DNA of 53,649 nt from Candidatus Woesearchaeota archaeon CG10_big_fil_rev_8_21_14_0_10_37_12 (lineage in GTDB: Archaea; Nanobdellota; Nanobdellia; Woesearchaeales; ARS49), in assembly GCA_002762795.1 (NCBI GenBank), contig PCYA01000009.1:69059-122707 (forward strand), read 5' to 3'. Position 1 is the first letter of the stretch. Each line of letters opens with the position of its first letter. The position numbers and the translations under genes were made by a program. Under the pieces are notes generated by a model. That model saw only the letters and a program-made list of their open reading frames with translations, had not been told where the DNA came from and ran no database searches. Below are positions 34,116-41,345 of the stretch, piece after piece.

Positions 34116-34749
34116 ACTAGAAGGAGTTAAATATATCGGACTTGATTTGGACCAAACATTATATCCTAAATCAGAAAAAATAGATGAAGCAATACAACAA
34201 TACATTTATGAAAAAATTGCAGAATACAAACAAATTAATGTTGAAGAGGCTAAACAATTATTTTACTCTTACTATCCGAAAATAAGCGGAAGAAAAACAC
34301 TCATTGAATTGAGAATACCTAGCGCAGAGAACATTATACAGGAAGCACTGGAAAACGCAGACATTGCAGAATTCTTAGTACCTGATAGGTCTGTAAAACA
34401 ACTTCTTGAACAATTAAGAAAGAAATACAAACTTGCATTAATAACAGGATCAAACAAAGAAATAGCAACAAGAAAATTAATGAAATTAGAATTGCCTTTG
34501 GAATTATTTGATTTTATCATAACTGGTGAGATTAGCAAATCAAACGGAACAGCATACAAACAATGGATTGAGCATTATGATGGCGAAGTATCTGAGTTTT
34601 TGTATATTGGAGACAGAAAAACAACAGATGTGGATATTCCAGTTTCTTTGGGAATGAAGGCTGTTTTGGTAAATGTTAAGGAAGTTGATGATTCATTGGC
34701 TGTGATGCAGTTTAAGGAATTAGTTGAGATAAGGAGTTTGTTTTTATAA
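34108..34749 (+). CDS. HAD-family hydrolase, pyrimidine 5'-nucleotidase-like
   Basis: 213 residues. Motif I is IGLDLDQTLYP (the LYP extension is typical of pyrimidine 5'-nucleotidases of the YjjG/SDT1 group), motif II is ALITGSNKE, and motif III/IV are the Lys in EISKSNGTAY and FLYIGDRKTTDVD. A helical cap lies between about 20 and 85. It overlaps the thymidylate synthase-like gene by eight bases (ATGAATAA), so it is translationally coupled. It would remove phosphate from a pyrimidine nucleotide made by the operon (inference). Confidence 0.85.
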   Translation: MNKLEGVKYIGLDLDQTLYPKSEKIDEAIQQYIYEKIAEYKQINVEEAKQLFYSYYPKISGRKTLIELRIPSAENIIQEALENADIAEFLVPDRSVKQLLEQLRKKYKLALITGSNKEIATRKLMKLELPLELFDFIITGEISKSNGTAYKQWIEHYDGEVSEFLYIGDRKTTDVDIPVSLGMKAVLVNVKEVDDSLAVMQFKELVEIRSLFL

Positions 34750-34800
34750 CCCAACAAACTCAGTCTTACTTAATCAAAACCTTTTTATATTTCGTGTGTG

Positions 34801-34812
34801 TGCATGCATGCA
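34801..34812. promoter_or_regulatory. Palindrome at the VapB start codon
   Basis: TGCATGCATGCA (34801-34812) is a perfect palindrome whose last base is the A of the VapB ATG. The TATA element TTTTTATATT (34783-34792) lies just upstream. Binding there by the antitoxin would block a leaderless transcript start. Confidence 0.4.
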
Positions 34813-35048
34813 TGAGCACGAAAACTATTACCTTATCAGAAGATGCATATCAGCGTCTCGTATCGCTTAAGCAAACTAAAGAAAGCTTTAGTGATGTAGT
34901 GAGGCGGATAACAACTAAAAAACCACTCACAGCTTTTGCAGGACTTTTAACTGAGACAGAAGCAACAAAAGTCGAAAAAGCAATACAAAAAGGACGCGCA
35001 CGATCCCGAGAACGAGCTTTGAAATTAAAATCGGAGTTTCAATCATGA
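34812..35048 (+). CDS. VapB-type antitoxin (DUF217 family)
   Basis: 78 residues from ATG 34812. The TATA element 20-29 nt upstream supports this start rather than the in-frame ATG at 34794. The sequence TKTITLSEDAYQRLVSLKQTKESFSDVVRRI is the ribbon-helix-helix-like motif of archaeal DUF217 antitoxins, followed by a helical toxin-binding tail (TEATKVEKAIQKGRARSRERAL). The ATGA overlap with the next gene couples antitoxin and toxin. Confidence 0.88.
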   Translation: MSTKTITLSEDAYQRLVSLKQTKESFSDVVRRITTKKPLTAFAGLLTETEATKVEKAIQKGRARSRERALKLKSEFQS

Positions 35049-35431
35049 TTTTAGATACGACTTTTCTCATAGATCTTTTGAAAAACAAAAAAGAAGCAAT
35101 ACTCAAAGCCAGAGAACTTGAGTTAACAGAAGCTCATCTTGCAACCACTACAATATCTGTTTTTGAACTTTGGAGAGGACTTGATGATTTATCAATTGAA
35201 AAAAAGGAAAAAGCCTGCAACTTTTTAGATCAACTTACTATTTATCCTCTCAATTTAATCGCTGCAAAAAAAGGAGGAGAAATTGCAAATAAACTTGACA
35301 GCAAAGGTCAAGAAATTGATCCAGAAGATTGTATGATTGCAGGAATCGCTTTAGAACATACTGAAACTATTCTAACTCGAAACACAAAACATTTCAAAAG
35401 AATACCAAACTTATTTGTTGAGTCGTATTAA
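35045..35431 (+). CDS. VapC PIN-domain toxin
   Basis: 128 residues with PIN acidic residues: MILDTTFLIDLLK (first Asp), ISVFELWRGL (Glu), IDPEDCMIAGIALE (Asp) and LTRNTKHFKRI (Asn/Asp position). It is a probable RNase inhibited by the upstream VapB. The start overlaps the antitoxin stop by four bases. The gene ends directly against the convergent Lrp gene at 35432. Confidence 0.9.
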   Translation: MILDTTFLIDLLKNKKEAILKARELELTEAHLATTTISVFELWRGLDDLSIEKKEKACNFLDQLTIYPLNLIAAKKGGEIANKLDSKGQEIDPEDCMIAGIALEHTETILTRNTKHFKRIPNLFVESY

Positions 35432-35881
35432 TCATAACTCAACAAACTCAGTCTTAATCTGCTTTAAAGACATTAAAGAGGTAATCTTGCCAATACCTTT
35501 TCTTGGAATAATATCCTTAACAAACTTGTAATAATCATTCTGATCTTTTGTACGGACTTTCATAATAATTTCACAATCACCAGTGCAAATATCAACACTC
35601 TCAACTTCAGAATGTTTTGCGAGTTCTTTTGCAATACGCTCAGGATTGCCGTATTCATCAGGCGTTAGACTGATCAATATGAAGTTACAGAACCCCTCAT
35701 CAATTTTACTATAATCAAACACTGCTTTGTATGCTTTGATCTTATGTTCCTTCTCTAACTTTTTAATGTTATAATGGATTGTAGTAGAAGGCTGTTTGAG
35801 ATATTTTGCAATACGAGCTATTTGAGGCGTACAATATCCTATTTTGAACAAACCAATTAATTTCGGAGTGATGTCTTTCAT
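35432..35881 (-). CDS. Lrp/AsnC-family regulator (single unit)
   Basis: 149 residues, normal Lrp length. The HTH (about 5-55) reads KLIGLFKIGYCTPQIARIAKYLKQP... with STTIHYNIKKLEKEHKI as the recognition helix and linker. The RAM domain (about 65-145) has FILISLTPDEYGNPERI and CTGDCEIIMKVRTKD. The TATA element CATATAAATAC is visible upstream on the minus strand. It is divergent from the acetyltransferase gene; a dyad lies in their shared upstream region. Confidence 0.88.
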   Translation of the reverse strand: MKDITPKLIGLFKIGYCTPQIARIAKYLKQPSTTIHYNIKKLEKEHKIKAYKAVFDYSKIDEGFCNFILISLTPDEYGNPERIAKELAKHSEVESVDICTGDCEIIMKVRTKDQNDYYKFVKDIIPRKGIGKITSLMSLKQIKTEFVEL

Positions 35882-35924
35882 AAACTTGCAGATTATTCAA
35901 GTATTTATATGCTTTCTGGTTTCA

Positions 35925-35945
35925 TTATTGAAGATTGTTCAATAA
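35925..35945. promoter_or_regulatory. Operator-like dyad between Lrp and GNAT genes
   Basis: TTATTGAA (35925-35932) / TTCAATAA (35938-35945), five-base loop, overlaps the start of the AT-rich TATA stretch AATAAAATATATA of the plus-strand gene. Its size and position suit an Lrp-type regulator. Confidence 0.45.
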
Positions 35946-35996
35946 AATATATAACTGAGGCGTTGGGAGTTGTGATTGTAGTGAGGTAGAATAAAA

Positions 35997-36650
35997 ATGA
36001 GACACACACAAGGAAACGGAGCAACTGGTTTAGAACCAGTCATAGAACAACTTGATAAAGCAACAATAGACGACCCTGAAACAGTTATCAGCGCATTAAA
36101 CGAAATAACTGCTGGAGTATTTGGCAAGCCTGTACCTTATCAAGAAACAGTGGATCGTTTTAGAGAAGCAGAACTAATATTCCTTGTTCGAGATCCGAGA
36201 ACAAATAAAATTGCAGGATACTCATTCAACGATCGCGTAGAAGTAGAAGGAAAAACTGCAAACTATTTTGGCAGCGGATTTATTCACCCAGAAAGCCAAG
36301 GAGGAGGATGGTACCACACACTTAACGATAGACGTATTGCAGCAATGCCTGCAAACGTGTTAATCACACGAACACAAAATCCAATAGTGTATGCAGGAAT
36401 GGCAGCACTTGCAAAACGTCAGGGTTACAAATTATCGCCAACTCCTGATGGGGAATTAACATCGAGTGGATTAGCGATTGCACGTGCAAAATTCCCAGAA
36501 TGCGATGACTCAATGGTTTGCAGAGGTGTATACGGCAGAGAATTAATGGCCAGAACGCCTGAACCAAAGAAACCTCTTGCTAGCTTGTTTGAGCGAATAG
36601 ACATCAGCAGAGGAGACGGATTTGTATTGGTTGCAGAAAAAGCAGCATAG
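35997..36650 (+). CDS. Probable GNAT acetyltransferase
   Basis: 217 residues. The GNAT-like part is strand-rich: LIFLVRDPRTNKIAGYSFNDRV (strands 2-4), then FGSGFIHPESQGGGWYHTLNDRRI, where QGGGW resembles the Q/R-x-x-G-x-G/A acetyl-CoA loop. A strand/helix pair VLITRTQNPIVYAGMAALAKRQGYKL follows. The ribosome-binding site is GTGAGG. It is divergent from the Lrp regulator. The substrate is unknown and the family call is moderate. Confidence 0.55.
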   Translation: MRHTQGNGATGLEPVIEQLDKATIDDPETVISALNEITAGVFGKPVPYQETVDRFREAELIFLVRDPRTNKIAGYSFNDRVEVEGKTANYFGSGFIHPESQGGGWYHTLNDRRIAAMPANVLITRTQNPIVYAGMAALAKRQGYKLSPTPDGELTSSGLAIARAKFPECDDSMVCRGVYGRELMARTPEPKKPLASLFERIDISRGDGFVLVAEKAA

Positions 36651-36667
36651 TTTTTATATTTTATTTT

Positions 36668-36871
36668 TTATTGATGATCTTTGTGATATAAATCCAGAAA
36701 AGTAATTTTATCTTCCTCAAAATTTCTAGGCATATCCTTTAGCCTTTTAAGGATAAGTTGCTTACCATTATCTATGATTGCAAACTTTTCTCCAATACCA
36801 AAGTTTTTTCTCATTTCTTTTGGTATTACACTTTGTCCTTTTGAGCTCATTTTCGTTATGTCAATGTTCAT
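36668..36871 (-). CDS. Orphan AbrB-family DNA-binding protein
   Basis: 67 residues. IDITKMSSKGQSVIPKEMRKNFGIGEKF is the AbrB swapped-hairpin motif. The tail (KDMPRNFEEDKITFLDLY) is the kind that binds a toxin, but no PIN or other toxin gene is next to it. The upstream gene at 36926 does not look like one. A perfect 16-base palindrome ends four bases before its ATG, which suggests autoregulation. Confidence 0.85.
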   Translation of the reverse strand: MNIDITKMSSKGQSVIPKEMRKNFGIGEKFAIIDNGKQLILKRLKDMPRNFEEDKITFLDLYHKDHQ

Positions 36872-36874
36872 GCG

Positions 36875-36890
36875 GTAAGATTAATCTTAC
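36875..36890. promoter_or_regulatory. Perfect 16-base palindrome upstream of AbrB
   Basis: GTAAGATTAATCTTAC is fully self-complementary and sits between the AT-rich upstream region and the AbrB start at 36871, over the expected transcription start. It is a likely operator for the AbrB dimer. Confidence 0.6.
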
Positions 36891-36925
36891 TTATTATTGA
36901 ATTTTTCGACATTTTTTCATCTCCT

Positions 36926-37168
36926 TTAAACCTCCACCACAAACCAGTTCTTTCCAGCAATAATTCCAGCAGGAAACGCACACTGATTGCTCACAATAGA
37001 TTTTTTGTTCAAATCAAACACCAAATAACCTGCGTCAAGAAAACGATGCTTGAGTAATGGCAGGACTGATTCAGGGCCTTTTTGCATTAGCTTCATCGCA
37101 GTTCTATAATGCACACTTGCAAAATAAAAACGATCATCTTTCACCAAAATAATGTTCACGTATGACAT
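36926..37168 (-). CDS. Hypothetical small protein
   Basis: 80 soluble residues with mixed strands and helices: VNIILVKDDRFYFASVHYRTAMKLM, a Leu-rich middle, and a C-terminal AGIIAGKNWFVVEV. No motif recognised. It lies 54 bases upstream of the AbrB start on the same strand, separated by the palindrome, so it may be cotranscribed with AbrB. It could be a non-classical toxin partner, but nothing in the sequence shows that. Confidence 0.5.
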   Translation of the reverse strand: MSYVNIILVKDDRFYFASVHYRTAMKLMQKGPESVLPLLKHRFLDAGYLVFDLNKKSIVSNQCAFPAGIIAGKNWFVVEV

Positions 37169-37273
37169 GACTCACACAAGATGTTCTCATTTAAAGAGCC
37201 TTGCGGTCAAAAAGACGTAAAGATTACGATTTGATTTATTTTTTCGGAATTGTTTCGGAAGAAGGCGGAACGT

Positions 37274-37541
37274 TTACTGTAGATTAAACAGTAAGCAGTA
37301 CATGGTAAGCAATAAAAGGTTTGAAGTAACGAAGAACTCGCAGGTGAGATATTGTTTGCCTAACAGCCCTCGAACGCACTGAATTATTGCGCACATTCAC
37401 TGGAAAGACAATTCTATAGAGAAGTTTGAAAAAGTATAAAATCAAGCCAAACTTCTCTAAGAAGAACTTTGCATTCGACGGTGAAACTGATGCTTGCTTC
37501 GCAAAAATATCTGAAACCGGAATTATGCAAAGTTCTCTATA
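37274..37541. repeat. Inverted-repeat island (gene-free)
   Basis: No credible gene is found between 37169 and 37726. Nested repeats include TTACTGT/ACAGTAA near 37274-37293, TAGAGAAGTTTG (37417-37428) / CAAACTTCTCTA (37448-37459), and AGAACTTTGCAT (37463-37474) / ATGCAAAGTTCT (37525-37536). The pair TATAGAGAA (37415-37423) / TTCTCTATA (37533-37541) competes with both of the 12-base hairpins. The left edge has AGTAAGCAGT-type tracts and GGTTTGAAGT, which also occur near other hairpin elements. Confidence 0.55.
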
Positions 37542-37543
37542 AT

Positions 37544-37630
37544 GAAATTCGCAAGAAATCGAACAAATAGTTGCGAATTTCAAATATAGTAAATTGCTAA
37601 ATTGTTCGATATTTAATGCAATTTACTATA
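37544..37630. repeat. Twin hairpins with complementary loops (copy 2)
   Basis: Hairpin B has arms GAAATTCGCAA (37544-37554) / TTGCGAATTTC (37571-37581) and loop containing ATCGAACAA. Hairpin C has arms TATAGTAAATTGC (37585-37597) / GCAATTTACTATA (37618-37630) and loop containing TTGTTCGAT. The loops are exactly complementary over nine bases. The stems differ from copy 1 at 25878-25965, but the loop core and the head-to-head layout are kept. Confidence 0.7.
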
Positions 37631-37726
37631 AAACAACAAAATTCTTTCAAAAAGAAATTGCCTCAGGAAAATTAATACCTGCCTTAACTAACCAAGAACC
37701 ATCAGGTTTATTCTCTCTTCTTTTAT

Positions 37727-38359
37727 TTAAAAATTATACGGTTGTCTTTTCAAAACAAATTTTATTATTGGCTTAAGCCAACTATTATTGTACACTAAAT
37801 GCTTCTTGAAAATCATTTTTTTTAACTCTTCATTATTTCCTGGAGTTATTTTTTCGAGATGATTTCTTGCAAACTTAAGACCTTTTCTCTCAAGTTTTTC
37901 AGTGCGCTCAAGCAAATCTTTTGTCAATCCTGACTTTGTAGCGGCAAACTGCAACTCATACTCAGGACCAAAAACACGCTTAAAAATATACTTTGTTCTT
38001 TCTAAATGATCTTCTGATGTTACAACAATTAACTTTTTCCAACCATTTTTATCAACAACATTAATTTTGTTAAAAAAAGCCTCACCAATTGTTTCCTCTG
38101 AAATCTCCTGCTTGACTATTTTGCTTTCATGAACTCCTAACTTTGTAACAAACCTTTTCATCGCTTCAGCTTCAGTAATTGGAGGAACAAAATTCTGAAA
38201 CGCCCAATATTTACTGCTCAGCAAAACATTATCAGCAAAACCTTTCTTAAACAAAGAAACAGCAAGCATACCTCTTAACTGCGGACCATTTGGCAAAGAA
38301 CCATCTGGCTTAATTCCTCTTCCAAGAACCATTATCGCATCTGCTTTATTATATTTCAT
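37727..38359 (-). CDS. YdcF/SanA-like DUF218 protein
   Basis: 210 residues. DUF218 features: DAIMVLGRGIKPDGSLPNGPQ at the N-terminus, the LRGMLAVSLFKKGFADNVLLSS helix-strand, EAEAMKRF, EEISEETIGEAFF and KKLIVVTSEDHLERT. It lacks the N-terminal membrane segments of many relatives, so it is probably cytosolic. Family members are linked to envelope metabolism in bacteria, but the activity is not established. A basic tail ends the chain. Confidence 0.8.
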   Translation of the reverse strand: MKYNKADAIMVLGRGIKPDGSLPNGPQLRGMLAVSLFKKGFADNVLLSSKYWAFQNFVPPITEAEAMKRFVTKLGVHESKIVKQEISEETIGEAFFNKINVVDKNGWKKLIVVTSEDHLERTKYIFKRVFGPEYELQFAATKSGLTKDLLERTEKLERKGLKFARNHLEKITPGNNEELKKMIFKKHLVYNNSWLKPIIKFVLKRQPYNF

Positions 38360-38394
38360 TGACTATATGGGAATGTACTCATTAATATTAATTT

Positions 38395-38652
38395 CTACTT
38401 TTTCCTAATTTCAAGTAATTTCTCTTTACTTTTCAACCCAGACTTAATACAAATTCTCTTGCCAACAAGCTTAGAAAAAAACTTAATCACTTCAATGTTT
38501 GCTTTATTATCCTCGGCAGGAGCAGCGATTGCAACCTTCCAAGCTTGTTTTGTTTCATCAAAGCTAATAATTTCTGTTTTTCCAGCGTTTGGCTTAACGA
38601 TTATTTTTAATCTGTCCGAATTTAAATTTTTGATAAATTTGGCAGTTATCAT
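38395..38652 (-). CDS. DUF167/YggU family protein
   Basis: 85 residues matching DUF167: RLKIIVKPNAGKTEI, WKVAIAAPAEDNKANIEVIKFF and ICIKSGLKSKEKLLEI. It is a small conserved alpha/beta protein of unknown function. Its ATGA start overlaps the upstream hydrolase stop by four bases, so it is coupled to that gene. Confidence 0.9.
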   Translation of the reverse strand: MITAKFIKNLNSDRLKIIVKPNAGKTEIISFDETKQAWKVAIAAPAEDNKANIEVIKFFSKLVGKRICIKSGLKSKEKLLEIRKK

Positions 38653-39329
38653 TTTTCTAAAAACTCCCTGACAAATTTTACTAATTTACTTTGCTTACCT
38701 TGAAAATCATGACATTCACCATCTAAAATTAACTTTTTCTTTCTGGACTCTAAACTTTCAAAAATTTCATTTGCGTGCAAAACATCAACAATATCATCTT
38801 TGCTGCCATGAACAACAAGAACAGGACATTGTATTTTTGCAGCAGCATCAAGAACATTTGTTTGCCTAACATCAGCTAAAAACGATTCTGGAAGATCTTT
38901 TTTAACCCATTTTTTGGCAAGATAAGACAGACGCTCAGGAGAAGGTCCTGAATGCGTTCCAATCGTCACAATAGTATAAACTGAAACTTTTGAAGCAGCC
39001 AGTAAACAAATAGAACCACCCATACTATGACCAATAAACGCAACTTTTTTGCAGCCTATTTTTTTCATAAACTGGATCGCGCATAACAAATCACTTGTTT
39101 CTTTGCTATAGTTTGAATCTTCAAATTTCCCTTCGCTTTCTCCATTGCCAGAAAAATCAAAACGCAAACACAAAAAAGCATCCTTCAAACCATGAGCAAG
39201 TGTATGTAAAACAGGACTGCTTTTATTGCCAGTAAAACCATGACAAAGAATTACTCCTTTATCGCCAGAACCTTCAAGAATACCAACGAGCGTTTCACCT
39301 TGCTTGTTCTTAAACGCTACTTTTTCCAT
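38649..39329 (-). CDS. Alpha/beta hydrolase
   Basis: 226 residues. The nucleophile elbow is GHSMGGSI, the oxyanion region GVILCHGFTGNKSSP, the acid residue lies in HGSKDDIVDV and the His in GECHDF. It resembles small esterases or acyl-peptidase-like hydrolases. It overlaps the Nudix gene's 3' end by 13 bases and the DUF167 gene by four, forming the minus-strand operon 40749-38395. Confidence 0.9.
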   Translation of the reverse strand: MEKVAFKNKQGETLVGILEGSGDKGVILCHGFTGNKSSPVLHTLAHGLKDAFLCLRFDFSGNGESEGKFEDSNYSKETSDLLCAIQFMKKIGCKKVAFIGHSMGGSICLLAASKVSVYTIVTIGTHSGPSPERLSYLAKKWVKKDLPESFLADVRQTNVLDAAAKIQCPVLVVHGSKDDIVDVLHANEIFESLESRKKKLILDGECHDFQGKQSKLVKFVREFLEK

Positions 39330-39832
39330 TTTTTACTCTCAGTAAAAGCCTTAATTACAGCTCTGAATGTAGGAGCAAACTCTTCAGGATTATTTGTGAT
39401 TAATTCTTTCAATTCGGCAACAGAAAATGCACGTAAATACTGGATTTCACTTTTGTCAATTTTGATTTTATCTCGAGGAATAGTATTTTTTGTTGTAAAC
39501 ACAGAAAACAACGCTTTATAATCATCTTCATCATACTTGAAACTTGCAACGTGCTCAACAGGTTCTTCAGTACCAATCTCTTCCAACATTTCTCTCATCG
39601 CAGCCGCTTCAAATGATTCGCCTGCACTAACTTTTCCACCAACAGCACAACACCACGTATCAGGAAAAGGATGCTTATCTTTTGCCCTTCTGCACAACAA
39701 TAACTTGCCATCCTCCTGTGGAATAATCAAAGAAACCTTATGAGGAAACATCTCCTTTTTCAGATCACTCTTTGGACGAACCTGTACAACATTGCCGTCC
39801 CAAGTGATGTGTTCAATCAGTTCTTCTGACAT
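39317..39832 (-). CDS. Nudix hydrolase
   Basis: 171 residues from ATG 39832, preceded by GGAGAG. The Nudix box is GGKVSAGESFEAAAMREMLEEIG. The flanking VSLIIPQEDGKLLLCRRAKDKHPFPDTW resembles the YfcD/isopentenyl-diphosphate-isomerase-like branch. It hydrolyses a nucleoside diphosphate derivative or acts on a related substrate. It starts two bases after the TFS stop and overlaps the hydrolase gene. Confidence 0.9.
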   Translation of the reverse strand: MSEELIEHITWDGNVVQVRPKSDLKKEMFPHKVSLIIPQEDGKLLLCRRAKDKHPFPDTWCCAVGGKVSAGESFEAAAMREMLEEIGTEEPVEHVASFKYDEDDYKALFSVFTTKNTIPRDKIKIDKSEIQYLRAFSVAELKELITNNPEEFAPTFRAVIKAFTESKKWKK

Positions 39833-39834
39833 TT

Positions 39835-40146
39835 TTAAGAATAATCTCTCCAAGTATGCTTGCATTTTGTACACTTATGAAACTTCGTAGCAGGCTCGTC
39901 AGCAGAACGCGTCTGCACTTCCCAATATTCAGCTTCTCTATTACCACATTTAGGACATTCTACTTCAACAACAACATTCACACTATCTTCATTATGCACA
40001 ACCGCAATTTCCTCAATCTTCTTGCCAGATTCTTTAATAGTCAAACTTTCTGCACCTTCTTTGTAACCACAACTGCAACTAAAAATATTTTTACCTCCTT
40101 CTTTTCTCGGCATCATTAAACTTCTACATTTCGGACAAAATTTCAT
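39835..40146 (-). CDS. tfs: Transcription factor S (TFIIS-like RNA cleavage factor)
   Basis: 103 residues, normal length. The N-terminal zinc ribbon is CPKC...CSCG (residues 4-26). The C-terminal ribbon is CPKCG...CTKC, with the catalytic hairpin acidic pair in TRSADEPATKF. TFS stimulates backtracked RNA polymerase to cleave its transcript, as TFIIS does. It lies in the minus-strand operon between the signal peptidase and the Nudix gene. Confidence 0.95.
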   Translation of the reverse strand: MKFCPKCRSLMMPRKEGGKNIFSCSCGYKEGAESLTIKESGKKIEEIAVVHNEDSVNVVVEVECPKCGNREAEYWEVQTRSADEPATKFHKCTKCKHTWRDYS

Positions 40147-40149
40147 TTT

Positions 40150-40749
40150 TTACCTCGCTAAATTCAGCATTTCTACCGCAACAATTTTTACATAACCAAG
40201 CCAAGGAACACGCCAAACAGCTTTGCCAATAACTTGCTCTTTCTGAATATTTGCCTCAAACGAACCAACATTACAATTATGATCTCCTTTTGTAACAAGT
40301 AAATCACCATTCTTAATTACTCGATGAATAATAGGGTCAGCTTTACTCGGAATTACGTACACAATCACATCACCAAGCTCAATATGTTCTGCACTATACA
40401 AAATCATAATGTCGCCTTTGTTAAAACCATTTACAAAGCCAAAACTCCTGAACTGTTTTTTTGAAATATTGATTTGCTCATAAAAATCACCCTGAATAAT
40501 TGAAACAGAACAATCATCATTACAGCATGTTTTTTCATCCCAGAACGTATCAAAATCACCATCGTGTTCCATACTTCCAGAAACAACAGCTACGATAGGT
40601 GCAGGAGTGCCAAGCAACAAACCGAGACCAGGATACAACAAAAATTTAATTACGATAAATGCAAGAAGAACATTCACAACCCAACTTATCCACGAATCCT
40701 CATACCAAATAAACTCCCAAACTTTTCTCAGAAAGGATTTTGTCATCAT
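40150..40749 (-). CDS. Archaeal-type signal peptidase I (S26B)
   Basis: 199 residues from ATG 40749 (40746 is an alternative). There is an N-terminal transmembrane segment (WVVNVLLAFIVIKFLLYPGLGLLLG). The catalytic Ser is in VVSGSMEHD. The His of archaeal/ER-type peptidases, replacing the bacterial Lys, is in VTKGDHN, and GDVIVYVIP fits the conserved core. A C-terminal hydrophobic segment may be a second anchor. It processes secreted proteins such as the Lon-like and PLD-like products here. An insert with paired Cys (CCNDDC) is unusual. Confidence 0.88.
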   Translation of the reverse strand: MMTKSFLRKVWEFIWYEDSWISWVVNVLLAFIVIKFLLYPGLGLLLGTPAPIVAVVSGSMEHDGDFDTFWDEKTCCNDDCSVSIIQGDFYEQINISKKQFRSFGFVNGFNKGDIMILYSAEHIELGDVIVYVIPSKADPIIHRVIKNGDLLVTKGDHNCNVGSFEANIQKEQVIGKAVWRVPWLGYVKIVAVEMLNLAR

Positions 40750-40824
40750 TATTTTGTCTTCCTTGAGGCTTAAAAAGGTTTGTTTTTGGTAACGCTTAAA
40801 AACTATCATTCATACAACACATAA

Positions 40825-41277
40825 ATGGCGGAATTAACTGTACCACACTCAGATTATTTTGAAGGCGTGCTCCAATTACGCGGAGGAACCGATGAAATAA
40901 GAACATGGATTGTTAAAAGGGTAAAAAAAGACGGCAAAGCACTCATTACAAAGATCAAAAAAGTAAGAAACGGGCATGATTTCTACTTCAGTGATCAACA
41001 TTACTTGCAAAGCTTTGGCAAAAAACTCAAACAAACCTTTCCAGGGGTGCTCAAAGCAAGCAGAAAACTGCACACTCAACACAGAGTAACAAGCAAAATA
41101 CTCTATAGAGTAAATGTTCTCTTCAAACCAATACCTTTCAGAAAAGAACAAATTATAACCTTAAGGGGAGACAAAGTGAAACTTCTGGCATTCGGACAAA
41201 CTGCACAAATCCAATATGAAAAATCAGGCAAGAAAAAAAACATCTCGCTAGAACAACTCATGACTGCCAGATCTTAA
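40825..41277 (+). CDS. NMD3-like protein lacking the N-terminal zinc domain
   Basis: 150 residues. YFEGVLQLRGG near the N-terminus, GHDFYFSDQHYLQSFGKKL and SRKLHTQHRVTSKILYRVNVLF match the core domain of NMD3, the 60S export/assembly factor whose archaeal homologues bind the large subunit. Archaeal NMD3 usually begins with Cys-rich zinc motifs, and none is encoded here. A TATA element CTTAAAAAC about 28 nt upstream supports ATG 40825 as the real start, so the short form looks native. Confidence 0.7.
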   Translation: MAELTVPHSDYFEGVLQLRGGTDEIRTWIVKRVKKDGKALITKIKKVRNGHDFYFSDQHYLQSFGKKLKQTFPGVLKASRKLHTQHRVTSKILYRVNVLFKPIPFRKEQIITLRGDKVKLLAFGQTAQIQYEKSGKKKNISLEQLMTARS

Positions 41278-41345
41278 TTATTCGAAATGGGTTCATACCC
41301 TGTGTAAACGGAAGACATAATAATCTTGATAGAATCCTAAACGAG

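Noticed and set aside
37270-37640. CRISPR array
   Set aside because: The repeats are inverted pairs of different sequence, not direct repeats with regular spacers. No cas genes are present.
37594-37776. Plus-strand 60-codon ORF in the gap
   Set aside because: It starts inside a hairpin and overlaps the 3' end of the DUF218 gene, with no promoter or ribosome-binding site.
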